64,000 bases of DNA, taken from positions 1,612,001 through 1,676,000 of the forward strand of contig CM066294.1 of NCBI GenBank assembly GCA_033816765.1, read 5' to 3'. Shown here in pieces: positions 1 through 11,651 of the stretch (position 1 is the first letter of the stretch; every line of letters starts with the position of its first letter). Source of the DNA: Nothopassalora personata. Lineage: Eukaryota > Ascomycota > Dothideomycetes > Mycosphaerellales > Mycosphaerellaceae. The translations under genes were made by a program, and so were the position numbers. The notes beneath the pieces were generated by a model. It saw only the letters and a program-made list of their open reading frames with translations. It had not been told where the DNA came from and did not search any database.

Positions 1-1624
1 TCAACAGCACCCGAGCTTTCCTTGCCCTGAAGCAGAGGGTTAACCTTGGCATCCTCCCACTTGAAGATGAAGTCCTTCCCAAGCTCCTTCTTGATCGCAG
101 TCTGAATCGCCTCCAACACATTATTGAAAACACCAAAGTTGGCCGGGTTGTTCTCATCATTCTCCCCACCCTGGAACACACCAGTCCTGACCAAACAAGT
201 GTTCCATCCATATTGGTTACCACCAATAATATCCGAAGCCGGGTTATCACCAATCATGTAAATGTTTTCTGGCAGCTTCTCCTCATTATGGATCGTCTCC
301 ATCCAGCTCGCAATCACCTCATCAGCATACTTGTACGTCGCGACTTCGGGCTTGCCGTAGACGACACGCTCGAGGTCCTCACCGGTGAGGGCCTTGTACA
401 TTGCCTCAAGGCCGATACGAAAGGCACCCTGCGACATGCGGGGGTATGGGTGCTCAGTTGGGCACAGCAAGTCACCCTGGGAGAAGTAGATAGGGATCCG
501 CTGGGAGATGGGGTCCTTTGCGCGGGTCCAGAGACGGCCGTTCTCGGATTGGAGGAGGTCCATGATGATCTGCATGTCGGTTGCGTAGTCGCGGGAATCG
601 GAGAAGACCATGATGGCCTCGATGTTTATCTTGGAGAAGTCGCGGGGCCGGGAAGTGGCGCGCTCTTCGGGGGTGAAGACGCGGTAGGGAGCGATTGTAG
701 GGTCCCAGGCGACGATGTCGTTGGGGACGACGATGTCTTTGAAGCCGTACTTCTCGGCGACTTCACGGCAGCGGTAGCCTTCGCCGCCGACGACGAGGAC
801 GGTGTTGTAGTATTCTGCTAGAGCACTCATGGGGGTGTGGGATTGGATGAATTGGTCGGTGCTGATTGGCTGATGGAGAATCTTGGAGAGCTGCTCGACA
901 CGCGCTTGTTCTGGCTTACCAGAGCCGTTTGTGAGGAAGATGTGTGGGATCTTGATTCCGAGCTCGTTGTCGCCATTGAGGATCTCGAGTGTTCGTTGAC
1001 CCTCTGGGATGAGGCGGTCACCGTGTACTAGCACACCATCGATGTCGAAAACGAAGGCCATGTTCTTGGCTGCGCGGACCTTCTCGCTGGAGAGATCTTG
1101 CACCTGAGCGGCGAGGATCTCGCGGGTTGGCTGGATGGGCGGCATGCCCGGGCGCTGTGGTCGGCCATCTGCGTAGTGGACGGATGAAAGGCGGGATTGG
1201 CGCTTCGATCGTGGGATGGGGAGTGATGCGCCGAAGGAGTTCCTGGAGCCGCGTCGGTCACGCTGCGACGGTGAAAGAGAGAGCTGGTGCATGTAGCTGG
1301 AAAGGTTGTCAGCGATGCTCAAAGCAGTATGCACTTCCACTCTAGCAATGCAGCCGCAGTGATCGCGGAGCGCGCCTGAGCTGCTTGGAGTGCTCTGGAC
1401 AGGCTGGGTAGTACTTACGGAGATGCATCGGCTACGCTGGGACGCGATGCTGGAACCTCGACTGCGCCATAGCTGGCTCTGCCCTGCACTGCACTGAGGC
1501 CACGGCCATAACCACCAACACCAACTTCGCTTTCATTTGTCCTGGTCTTGGTCAGGTCGCCAGTCTCAGCCGCCTGGGCTGGCGCCGGGTCGTTGGCAAA
1601 GTCGCGTTCGTCGGAGCCAGTCAT
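1..1624 (-). CDS. HAD-superfamily hydrolase, CECR5/HDHD5-like (3' end cut by window edge)
   Basis: Two exons are read: 1624-1419 and 1341 to the left edge, with a 77-bp intron (GTAAGT donor, CTAG acceptor) that restores the frame. The protein (about 515 residues so far) carries class IIA HAD motifs. The nucleophile motif FDIDGVLVHG is near residue 160, motif II reads LTNGSGK, a YGKPE lysine follows, and the acidic motif GDNPASD is near residue 430. In the family the first Asp attacks a phosphate and the second helps as acid/base; GDNPASD binds Mg. This combination fits the CECR5 (yeast YKR070W) group, often mitochondrial, with no settled substrate. The first 120 residues are low in complexity and unlike the catalytic part. 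The stop codon lies beyond base 1. It diverges from the aldo-keto reductase gene. Family call is firm, substrate unknown. Confidence 0.85.
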
Positions 1625-2822
1625 GTTCGCGGTTATGCTATCCGGTATGTGATGTCGATCGGATAGCTAATGTCTGATGCTGAGGTGTGATATGAGAGAC
1701 ACCACTCGTCGTCTGAAGGGTTTGAGAATCGATAGACAACAGACGTCAATTCAACGTCAACTGTAGGGGAAAGTGGAAGTGGCTTGGGATGATCTTTCTA
1801 AAAAGGCTTCACTGGGACACCACGGTTCGTTTATATCGAGCTTCTGTCCTCAATCGAAGCCGACAACTTGCCTATTCACCTCACGGGTAGCCTCGCCGTC
1901 CGCAGTCTCTACGACGAAGCTGCTTTCGTCATTGCCCAACGATATTCTGCGGCGTCACGCTGTCCCAGGGAAGATTCCATCATCTTGCGGCATTCGTGGG
2001 ACACCGATGTCATCAGTCTCCAGCATCTATTCTCGTTTCCGAGATAGAGCAGATATCAGGATCCATACGAGCACCTGCAAGGACCATGTAGTAAGACGTT
2101 ATTGTGGAGACCAGTTCGAAGACGGTCGAATACAAGAGGGTTGAAAAGACTTCGACACATGGCGAACACACTTTCGCCATCTCATCCCACGAGCGAGACA
2201 TGTCCGGTCTTCAGTAGCAAGATTCACGAAACTGTGGTGGCTACCCTTCAGATTCCGCAACAGGCACAGTCCAGGTATCTGTGCCAATCAGCGTCATCGT
2301 CTTTCGCCTTCCACGTGCAAGGCCATCTGTCCAAGGCGGTGGATCTACAGGATGTCGTCGAGAAAAAACCAGTAAGCAGGTAAGACGCTAAGCAACCGAG
2401 TCGACCGACAAGGCGCCGAACAAGGTTCGCGTGGATCCGCTGGCTCTTCGAATGATGTAATTTTTTGATAGAGCGACTTCACCGTCACTGACCATGCATG
2501 GATTTGACGTCGAGATTTTCTTCGCGTGTTCCACAAAATATGTTCCACATCTTTATGCGTCGCCGTTTGACCATGCGACCAACGTCGGAAGCTGGGATGC
2601 ATTGGAACGAGCGCATGACGTCTTGTTTATCGGCTCGTTATTCGGCGTGGAAGCAGTGATGGATCATTTGTCGTTGAGGACGGCGAGAAAAAGTCGGTCG
2701 TAGCTGCTGGATATCATCGGTGAGCTGTGGTAAGGCGCATGTCCGAGCAACTTCCTTACTTTCCTGTCATACATAACACTTGAAACGACCAGTCCAGAAT
2801 CCTCAGCAGAATACCGAGCACG
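1625..2822. other. Intergenic, divergent promoter region
   Basis: This 1.2 kb separates two divergently transcribed genes. Open frames of 60-120 codons occur on both strands, but none has an ATG with coding-like sequence or a family motif that I recognise. I see no repeat or RNA gene. It most likely holds both promoters. Confidence 0.5.
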
Positions 2823-3779
2823 ATGTCGAACGGCAAGACTTTCAAGTTGAACAACGGCGTGTTCATCCCAGCCGTCGGATTTGGCACTTTCGCCAACGAG
2901 GGCGCCAAGGGCGAGACATACAAGGCCGTGACACACGCACTGAAGACCGGATACCGACACCTTGATTGCGCATGGTTCTATCAGAATGAGGACGAAGTTG
3001 GTGACGCAGTGCGAGATTTCCTGAAAGAGAGCGGCCTGAAGCGCAGCGACATTTTCATCTGCACGAAAGTGTGGCAGCACTTGCACGAGCCTGAGGAGGT
3101 GAAGTGGTCGTTCCAGAATTCCCTCGAGAAGCTCAAGACCGACTATATTGACCTCTTCCTGGTGCACTGGCCGATCGCCGCGGAGAAGGACGAAAAGAAC
3201 ACGCCCAAGCTGAACGAGAAGGGCCAATACATCATCAAAGAGGAGCTCACCCAAAACCCACAGCCCACCTGGGGGGCGGTGGAGGAGATATACGAGTCCG
3301 GCAAGGCCAAAGCTATTGGTGTGTCCAACTGGACTGTTGCAGGTCTCAAGGATATGCTCAGCTGGGCCAAGGTCAAGCCAGCGGTCAACCAGATTGAAAT
3401 CCACCCGTTCCTTCCCAACGAGGAGCTTGTACAATTCTGTTTTCAGAACGACATTATGCCAGAGGCATACTCGCCATTGGGCTCGCAAAACCAAGTCCCC
3501 AATACTGGCGAGAAAGTCAGCACCAACCTAGTGTTGAACCAGATTGCCGAGAAGGGCGGCAACACTCTCGCACAAGTTTTGATTGCGTGGGGCATTCGTC
3601 GCGGATATGTTGTGCTGCCAAAGAGCTCCACACCTTCGCGCATCGAGAGCAACTTCAAGAGTATTGAGCTCAGTGATGAGGACTTCGAGACTGTGAATGG
3701 AGTCGCCAAGGGCCGTCACACTCGGTTTGTCAATATGAAGGACACCTTCGGCTACGATGTCTGGCCGGAAGAGGCTTAG
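2823..3779 (+). CDS. Aldo-keto reductase (NADPH-dependent)
   Basis: A single-exon, 318-residue (alpha/beta)8-barrel oxidoreductase. The catalytic tetrad is visible with normal spacing: Asp48 and Tyr53 in DCAWFYQNE, Lys82 in CTKVW, His115 in LVHWP. The cofactor-binding stretch VLPKSSTPSRIESN near residue 265 is the usual AKR signature for NADPH. The family reduces aldehydes and ketones to alcohols in the cytosol; fungal relatives include Gcy1-type glycerol dehydrogenases, xylose reductases and galacturonate reductases. The sequence alone does not separate these. The length is standard, and the start follows an A-rich leader (GCACGATG) with no better upstream Met. A monocistronic metabolic or stress gene is the likely role. 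Confidence 0.93.
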   Translation: MSNGKTFKLNNGVFIPAVGFGTFANEGAKGETYKAVTHALKTGYRHLDCAWFYQNEDEVGDAVRDFLKESGLKRSDIFICTKVWQHLHEPEEVKWSFQNSLEKLKTDYIDLFLVHWPIAAEKDEKNTPKLNEKGQYIIKEELTQNPQPTWGAVEEIYESGKAKAIGVSNWTVAGLKDMLSWAKVKPAVNQIEIHPFLPNEELVQFCFQNDIMPEAYSPLGSQNQVPNTGEKVSTNLVLNQIAEKGGNTLAQVLIAWGIRRGYVVLPKSSTPSRIESNFKSIELSDEDFETVNGVAKGRHTRFVNMKDTFGYDVWPEEA

Positions 3780-4043
3780 AGGGTTATTTAGTCCTGGAAG
3801 CTGGTCACACAGGCGTCTCGGCGATGAATGCGGAAGAAGAGCTCCAAATGCATTGGACGATGGGGAGGTAGAGTGGAGGTCTAATTTACTGGATTAGCGT
3901 ACTTCGATAGTCAATGTCAGTGAACATCATGACTCACGATCCGTCGCACGCTGGTTGATGATGGTCCCTAGTAGAAGCCAGCACGAGGCGAATGTTTGTA
4001 TGGACACATGTAGATCTTCTAAGGTGGGTCCTTCATGTCATGG

Positions 4044-5447
4044 CTATGCGAACGCCGGGAATAGCACTCGAACATTACTCTCAACATCGCGTGGGCGCGC
4101 TGTGTCCTGCTTGTCATGTTCACGCATCTTATCCAGTTGTGCCTGGACGTATGGCGGTGGTCTAGGGAAGAGTGGTAGGGCTGTTTCGATCAGCCACGAA
4201 GCCTCCTCGGAACGACCCTCATTCCGCAACACATGTACGGTCGTCGTGAAGATTCGGAACAATTGATGTGTCTCGGCGCTTTCCGGGCTCTTTCTCAGAC
4301 GAGTTAAGAATTGACGGACTGACTTCGACGGATTCTCACTCAACACCTCTTGCCAAAACTGCAGAGCTATGCCGGCAGATGGATGGCGTGGATGGGACAA
4401 AGCCAGCGAGGCATTATTGGCTAGTATATAGACAGCTGGGGCCCCCTCCATCGACAGTGGTAGTGTTTTCTGGAAAGTCTCGTACCGCTGGACGTCCATA
4501 CTGAGGTGACGGTGGCAGTTTTTCGTCAGTTGCCTTTTCAGTAGAGCCGCGGCACCACCTAAGGGAATCCACCTGAGATGATCTTCGCGTTGTCGTCCTA
4601 GGAGCTTCAGGTCGCAAGCCTTGAAGAAAGCGTCCAGCGCCTGATGCAAGTGATCATCAGGTACATATTTTTGCATGTTGCTCCCACCATAACCAAGTTT
4701 GGTCTGCAACAACGCGTGCAGAAGCCGTCCTCGCCACCGGTAGTCACGCAACGTACCCTTCAGTTTGCTCGGATTTGTACTGTTTTGGTCATTCGCAATG
4801 GTCATGTCAATGCGGATCCAGTCCCAGACACTTTCCTCTCGTCCCTCCTCAACTAGAAAGTAAACCAGGAGAGCCTGAAATCGCAGGTTGTCAATGTAGT
4901 CGGCGGCATCGTAGACTTTGTTCTGCAGCAACCATAGATATACACGGCGGCCCGGCTCGGACTTGGCGATGTAGGCCTTGCAATTCTCTACGCTCATGTC
5001 TGTGAGATCCTTCTTAAACTTCTCGAGGCAGAGTTCAGCAATCCGGATGGTGGCAGCATTTTTCTCGTGATATTCCTCTAGTAGCTGGATCGGGTCCTTG
5101 GCTGGATTTTCGATGAGCTCTCTCTTGGCGGAGGCATAGTCGACTCGCCGCCCGCCTTTTGCCAACAGAGGGTTTGTCAATACTGATGCCAGATGCCTGT
5201 CTGCGTAAGCAGCAGAAGAATGAACGGCGAACGATTGAGATCTGATTACGCCACCTTCCTTCGAGGTCGTGTCTTTACCATCTTCACTCAGCCTTGCAGC
5301 AGTCGGGTGAGCTTCATCCAGGTGCTTCCGGAACGAGCTTGTCAAAGCAGTGAGTAGCCTGTTCGATTCCTTGGCATTCAATGGCAGCTGGGGATGTATC
5401 TTCGCCGCGAGTGATTTGAGGCCCTGCACCATGCCCGTGCCCTTCAT
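4044..5447 (-). CDS. Conserved ascomycete protein of unknown function, possibly mitochondrial
   Basis: An uninterrupted 467-residue reading frame without a domain that I can name. After a polar N-terminal 70 residues comes a region with HLASVLTNPLLAKGGRR, a pattern I associate with ascomycete proteins of presumed mitochondrial location. The rest is mostly amphipathic helices with Trp/Arg-rich stretches (YRWRGRLLHALL), resembling helical-repeat proteins of organelle gene expression. No transmembrane segment is evident. The N-terminus (MKGTGMVQGLKSLAAKIHPQ) is basic and amphipathic, compatible with a targeting peptide. It shares a 644-bp divergent promoter with the Def1-like gene. The gene is believable from length, composition and the absence of frame breaks; the location is inference. 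Confidence 0.75.
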   Translation of the reverse strand: MKGTGMVQGLKSLAAKIHPQLPLNAKESNRLLTALTSSFRKHLDEAHPTAARLSEDGKDTTSKEGGVIRSQSFAVHSSAAYADRHLASVLTNPLLAKGGRRVDYASAKRELIENPAKDPIQLLEEYHEKNAATIRIAELCLEKFKKDLTDMSVENCKAYIAKSEPGRRVYLWLLQNKVYDAADYIDNLRFQALLVYFLVEEGREESVWDWIRIDMTIANDQNSTNPSKLKGTLRDYRWRGRLLHALLQTKLGYGGSNMQKYVPDDHLHQALDAFFKACDLKLLGRQREDHLRWIPLGGAAALLKRQLTKNCHRHLSMDVQRYETFQKTLPLSMEGAPAVYILANNASLALSHPRHPSAGIALQFWQEVLSENPSKSVRQFLTRLRKSPESAETHQLFRIFTTTVHVLRNEGRSEEASWLIETALPLFPRPPPYVQAQLDKMREHDKQDTARPRDVESNVRVLFPAFA

Positions 5448-6091
5448 TCTTGTGGACGTGTAGGGAGCAAATATTGCCGAGTGCCTACATAGGACAGCAT
5501 CACATGACCGCAGTTGTGCAGCCTGAGGATATGTTGATGGAAGTAATGTGGCCGTGGGTGATGAAGCGGCAACAGGTCGAGAGCAGGATAGAGTTCGGAG
5601 GCAGCGCCGTCTCCGAGACCAGGCCCACCCCCCCCTCCGCTATCACTACGTTCGAACGGGAAGGTGGTGGGGGTCTGAAGCTGCCCGATCGCGTCGGTTG
5701 TGAGCTTCGTCTTCCTCACACGCAGCTTCGCTGTACTCTCCCGTCCTCCACTGTAGACGCACAATCGCCCTTTCATGACCAACTGCGCCGGACGTGCTTG
5801 CTGTGAAACACCCACGCACGAGGTCTGCACTTGGCATATTGACCTCCCTTCTCGTAACTTGCACCACCCACCGTCTCGGTGCACAGGCTGTCAAGCAGCA
5901 GCAGCCGCGCCGACACGACACGGTGAGACGCTCTCCCTTGGACGTGCATCTTTCGCATCACCGCTACCAACTTCCGTGGCTGGGATTCCATCACGACCTG
6001 ATTCTGCTCACGCTGGAACCCCACACCACCACCACCACCACGACCACCATCACCACCTCCCCACACCCACACCCACACCCATCACATCACA
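5448..6091. promoter_or_regulatory. Divergent promoter between hypothetical gene and Def1-like gene
   Basis: This 644-bp gap lies between the start codons of two divergent genes, so it should hold both promoters. The last 70 bp before the plus-strand ATG are a C/A-only microsatellite leader. No TATA box stands out. Overlapping open frames here on both strands look like shadows and are not called. Confidence 0.5.
6020..6090 (+). repeat. CCA/CACCCA microsatellite in 5' leader
   Basis: A run of CCA triplets passes into CACCCA hexamers and ends directly at the ATG of the Def1-like gene. It probably forms an unstructured C/A-rich 5' untranslated leader. The read-through in other frames (poly-His, poly-Thr) explains spurious reading frames there. 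Confidence 0.8.
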
Positions 6092-9000
6092 ATGTCGGAA
6101 CTCGACACAAGAACACCTGCACCCGCCCGGGGCAGAAGTACCACGAGAGGTGGCAGAGGTGGCTTTAGCCGTGGACACGGAGGCTCGCGCGGCGGCAGGA
6201 AGATCAACGGCACAGACGATGCGATCTCACACGGAGAAGAAGAATCACTCGAGGAGCAGGGCGAGATCGGCGAGATGAAGAAGAAGTACGCGACAGAGCT
6301 TCCAATGCTCAAAGACATGTTCGCTGGTTGGACCGATACCGATCTGGTGTTTGCGCTCGAAGAGTCAGGCGGCGACCTCGGCGCAGCTGTCGAGAAGATC
6401 TCGACGGGCTCTGCCTCACAGTTCGCTGAGGTGAAGAAGCCCAAGGACCGCGCCCGCTCCAAGGCCAAGGACGAGCCATCAGCGGCCGGTGCTGCTGATA
6501 AGGTCGGCTTCGCTGCCCGTGGAGGACGTGGACGAGGCGGCTTCGACAGCACTCGAGGCAGTCGCGGCCGTGGTGCGGATCGTGCCAGAGGTGGACTCCG
6601 TGGTGCTAGGGGCGGTCACGCCACCACAAATGGCACGATCAAAGAAGCAGGTGCCGAGTCCGTTCCCACCACCGAGTCGAGCGCATGGAGTACTGAGGCC
6701 AATGCTACGGCCGCACAGCGCACATGGGACACACCAGCTACAGACACTACCAAGGAGACCGCCGATGCCAATGCTGGCGCTTGGGGTAGCGCAACCACAA
6801 CCGAAGCCCCAGCGCCTACTCCAGCAGCAGCTCCTGAGGCCGCGAAGAGCACCGTAGCACCACCTAGCGGCGTGAAGAAGAGCTGGGCCAGCATGTTCGC
6901 TGCACCGAAGCCAGCTCCCGCGCCCGTCCCGCAAAAGCAGATTTTAACCAAAGCGACAGCCCCTGCTGCAGTCGTGGCCGCAGGTATTGAAGCTCCACCA
7001 GCCGCCGCCGAAGCAGTCCTCGAGAAGATAGTAGCTATGGAGGATCCAGCCCAGCAGCCGGAGTCGGAGCCACAACCACTGCCACCTACCATCCAGGAGT
7101 CCGTGGAGGCCGCACCCAATGCCAATCTGCCAGTTCCCGCTGCTGTCGACACTGCTGCCACCGCCGAGCCTGTAGAACGCCCCGTGACCTCGAACTGTGA
7201 AGATCTAACGCTAACACCTTCAAAGGATCCGTTGACAGAGGAGAACGTTGAACACCTTCCCGATGAATCGCACCCGCCGGCCACCCAGACTGTCGCGAGC
7301 ACAGCAGGCTCCGCCGACCCACGTAACCTCACGCCTGTGCCACACCAACAAGCTCCGATCGGACGTCCTCCACTTGGTGGCTTCGCCGTCAGCGCAAACC
7401 GCTTGGCCAGTTCAGGTGGCAGGAGTGCCAGCTTCCAGCGTAGGGTACAAGAGCAACAAGAGGCGGTCGTTATGCCTGGACACAACGCAGTCGATAGAGC
7501 TGCAGTACAGTTCGGTAGCATGGGACTGAATGGCGAGCCAGGTCCAGATGTTGACGAGGAGCGAGAAGAGCCGGAGACACGCCATGCGCCTCAGCACTCA
7601 CCCGCTGCGCAGCCAAAGACTTCTTTGCCTCCTGCACCACGTGAGACGGCAGCGCCACAACCTGCGCCAGGTCTGCCAGAGGCGTTGCCAACACCAAAGC
7701 AGGCACCAGGTCTCCCACCAGCCTCAGCACAGAATCAGCAGCAGATCCAGGATCCCGCGCTAGCGCATCCCCTTCCACAAGAGCAGCAGATGCCACAAGC
7801 GTATAACCAGTATGGTCGTTATGGCCAGCCAGGCATGCCACAGCAACAGCAGGAATCAGGCACTCCACAGCAGAAGCCGTACGATTCCTTCAGCCAACAG
7901 GCACAGCAGTCACACTACGACCAGTACGCTGCGCAGCACCACCAGCCTCAGCAACAGGCACAACAAGCACAGGCAGGCTTCGGCGCCCTCTCCTCTGCTC
8001 CGAGCGAGTACTCGCAGTACTACACCAGTGATCAAACTCGCAACGCTTACAACCAATACTACGGCAGCTCCTACGGCCCGCAGGATACTCGTGGTCACCC
8101 TAGCCAAGCGCAGCCACAAGCGCAGCACGATGCACTTGGTCCTCAGCGATCCGCAAGCGGTTTCGGGGCTGGTGCGAACGAGTCGGCCTTTGGCTCACAG
8201 GCGCAGCAGACACAGTCGCGCTTCGCTGAGGCTTCTGTCTCCGGCAATAACACCCCCAACCCACTCATGAGCAGCCACCAGCAGGCAGCACCAAGCGGTC
8301 AGCAATCGCAGCACATGATGCACCAGGCGCAAGGTCACCAAGGTGGCTACAATGCAACTGGCTTCCCATATGGCCACCCTTACTACAACAGCCCTTACCA
8401 GGCTGCGTACCAGAACCAGTTTGGCTACAGCCAACCGGCTGGATATGGTGGCTACCCGCAAGGACAAGGTCATAAGGGTGGCATGTACGGTCAGCCACAC
8501 GCCGGCTACGGAATGGGCTCGCAGTCGTCGTTCGACCAGCAATCATCGTCGCCCGCAAACGCCAATGCATTTGTCCAGAACCAGCAAAGCTCGATGCGCA
8601 GCACTAGCGGCATGGGCTCTGGACTCGGCGGACTCGATGACTATCAACGTTCATCGACCCAATCTGGTGCTCACCAGCAGAGCAGCAACTTCGGCGGTAT
8701 GAATGATCCATTTGCGCGCTCAACATCCGGCTTCGGCACTCAAGGTTACGGTCAGCAGATGTCGACTGCAGGTCCTGAGGATTCATTGAAGCCATTCAAC
8801 GATTCCAAGGGTGGACCATCGCCAGCGTTGGGACAACCAGGACGCCCGGGATCTGCCGCTAACAGCGCTGCCGGCGTTTCTCAGTCTGGCTTACCACCAC
8901 CGCAGGGACAACACTCTGGCTACGGCGGCTATCCAGGCTTCCAGAACCAAACCAGCCAATATGGCGGTCTCGGCGGTCTGGGATCCCACCAAGGCAACCA

Positions 9001-9130
9001 AGGTGCTGGTCAGCAGAGCGGATATGGAGGCCAACAGAGCGCTTATGTTGGCTATGGCGGGTTCAACCAGACCTATGGCAATTATGGGCAATCGCGTGGC
9101 GGCTGGAGTGCTAACTACGGTGGACAATAG
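6092..9130 (+). CDS. DEF1: RNA polymerase II degradation factor, Def1-like (CUE domain, Q-rich)
   Basis: One exon of 1,012 residues. An RGG-rich start (residues 13-36) precedes a CUE-like three-helix domain at about 64-107 (TELPMLKDMF...LEESGGDLGAAVEKI). A second RGG/RGR block follows at about 138-175, then a Pro/Ala/Glu-rich linker and a Gln/Gly/Tyr-rich tail from about residue 500 to the end, full of YGQ, QQ and GGY units. This order matches yeast Def1, which bridges ubiquitylated Rpb1 to the elongin-cullin ligase after transcription stalling and is itself processed so that the CUE-containing part enters the nucleus. The Q-rich tail would aid cytosolic retention and self-association. The start at the C/A-rich leader is the first Met. 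The call rests on domain order, as low-complexity regions cannot be aligned by eye. Confidence 0.82.
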   Translation: MSELDTRTPAPARGRSTTRGGRGGFSRGHGGSRGGRKINGTDDAISHGEEESLEEQGEIGEMKKKYATELPMLKDMFAGWTDTDLVFALEESGGDLGAAVEKISTGSASQFAEVKKPKDRARSKAKDEPSAAGAADKVGFAARGGRGRGGFDSTRGSRGRGADRARGGLRGARGGHATTNGTIKEAGAESVPTTESSAWSTEANATAAQRTWDTPATDTTKETADANAGAWGSATTTEAPAPTPAAAPEAAKSTVAPPSGVKKSWASMFAAPKPAPAPVPQKQILTKATAPAAVVAAGIEAPPAAAEAVLEKIVAMEDPAQQPESEPQPLPPTIQESVEAAPNANLPVPAAVDTAATAEPVERPVTSNCEDLTLTPSKDPLTEENVEHLPDESHPPATQTVASTAGSADPRNLTPVPHQQAPIGRPPLGGFAVSANRLASSGGRSASFQRRVQEQQEAVVMPGHNAVDRAAVQFGSMGLNGEPGPDVDEEREEPETRHAPQHSPAAQPKTSLPPAPRETAAPQPAPGLPEALPTPKQAPGLPPASAQNQQQIQDPALAHPLPQEQQMPQAYNQYGRYGQPGMPQQQQESGTPQQKPYDSFSQQAQQSHYDQYAAQHHQPQQQAQQAQAGFGALSSAPSEYSQYYTSDQTRNAYNQYYGSSYGPQDTRGHPSQAQPQAQHDALGPQRSASGFGAGANESAFGSQAQQTQSRFAEASVSGNNTPNPLMSSHQQAAPSGQQSQHMMHQAQGHQGGYNATGFPYGHPYYNSPYQAAYQNQFGYSQPAGYGGYPQGQGHKGGMYGQPHAGYGMGSQSSFDQQSSSPANANAFVQNQQSSMRSTSGMGSGLGGLDDYQRSSTQSGAHQQSSNFGGMNDPFARSTSGFGTQGYGQQMSTAGPEDSLKPFNDSKGGPSPALGQPGRPGSAANSAAGVSQSGLPPPQGQHSGYGGYPGFQNQTSQYGGLGGLGSHQGNQGAGQQSGYGGQQSAYVGYGGFNQTYGNYGQSRGGWSANYGGQ

Positions 9131-10630
<1,500 letters not shown>

Positions 10631-10951
10631 AGTGGAAGGGAATGGGATTGGTGATACAACTCAGCGTGGCGTTGGGGGTTTGGTGAGGTACAGGGTAAAA
10701 GCCAGATCAGCTTTACTTGTACCGTCATACAACAGCTATTGAAATTTTATCGAAGGCCACAGCCATTGGCGAAGGGCACATAACTCGGAAGAAAATGCTG
10801 CGACGGAATTGTGCAACCTGACGCCTCGTTCGAGAAACAGGCGATCCATAGCAGTCCGGGAAAAGGTAAGCAGGCGCCAGGTGCCAAATCTACCTCAGCT
10901 CGTCGAAGCGACCGGGAGTGATCACTCAATGAAGCAGATAATGCCAGGAAA
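10631..10951. other. Short intergenic stretch
   Basis: About 0.3 kb between DPM1 and the next gene. It should hold the DPM1 3' end and a promoter. I see nothing else in it. Confidence 0.5.
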
Positions 10952-11590
10952 ATGCCACAAAATTTGAAAATTGGCCCTCCCCCGCCAATCCTCAAAAAGC
11001 CACCTCGGCCAGGGGAAAGTCCGCCTCTACTTGACTTGCCTCCTGAGCTGAGATTGCGAGAGCTCGGTTTCGCTGTCATGCGCAGCAGTCATGAGAAGCC
11101 CATCGAGCCTGACATCGTCGGATTTTACATCCTGGGTTTACACCACGAGGACCCAGAGATCCTTGATGAGAGGTGGCTACCCACGGGACTCAAACGGCCT
11201 GCGATCACAAGGACCTGTCGATTACTACGCGGACAGGGGCTCAAACTCTACTGTGCGAAAAATACATTCTCCGTCTCCTGCGGCGGCAGGTACAGTCACA
11301 GAAGATTGAACGTCTGGCTCCAGCAGATCAATCATGTTCGCTTTCCGGCCCGACATTCGATTCTTGGGGCTCAGCTTAGTACCGTTATGGCATCTTCCAA
11401 TATGCTCTTGCGCATGCGTCGAGGCAAGGTCCTGCTCGGTGCTGGAGCACTCGAGAGGAGTTATCAGATATGCTTCCAAGCGCAACCGGAGAGATCTGAA
11501 GATGAAGATATCTGCATGAGTTTGGGTCCTCTAAGAACTGGGGAGATCGACTGGAACAGCAAATTTTTGGTGGTGGATGGGCAGGACTGA
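10952..11590 (+). CDS. F-box-like 'LPPELR' family protein, lineage-expanded type
   Basis: A single-exon protein of 212 residues. It has a Pro-rich start, then LLDLPPELRLRELGFAV, the F-box-like helix common to many ascomycete proteins, and then AITRTCRLLRGQGLKLYCAKNTFSV, the usual 'R-x-C-R-x-L-R-x-E-x-x-x-x-F-Y' continuation in this family. The C-terminal half contains GKVLLGAGALERSYQI, which recurs in the broken copy at 12813. Such proteins are numerous in plant-associated Dothideomycetes. Most have no assigned function; some may recruit targets to SCF ubiquitin ligases. No secretion signal is seen. The F-box is degenerate (ELGF in place of the usual IYEL), so Skp1 binding is uncertain. Confidence 0.7.
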   Translation: MPQNLKIGPPPPILKKPPRPGESPPLLDLPPELRLRELGFAVMRSSHEKPIEPDIVGFYILGLHHEDPEILDERWLPTGLKRPAITRTCRLLRGQGLKLYCAKNTFSVSCGGRYSHRRLNVWLQQINHVRFPARHSILGAQLSTVMASSNMLLRMRRGKVLLGAGALERSYQICFQAQPERSEDEDICMSLGPLRTGEIDWNSKFLVVDGQD

Positions 11591-11651
11591 TGCTGTGTTA
11601 TGAGAGCTATACCAAGACCCTATTTACGATATGACCAGCACAACACCACAA

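Noticed and set aside
1773..2144. 123-codon open frame in the divergent promoter region
   Set aside because: No ATG at its beginning, no recognisable motif, composition not coding-like, and it overlaps other random frames.
5775..6278. His- and Thr-rich frames over the start of the Def1-like gene
   Set aside because: They are read-throughs of the C/A microsatellite in other frames.
11461..11469. TTATCAGAT, an exact match to the iron-repressor consensus
   Set aside because: It lies inside the coding sequence of the F-box-like gene, far from any iron gene, and shows that exact matches occur by chance.
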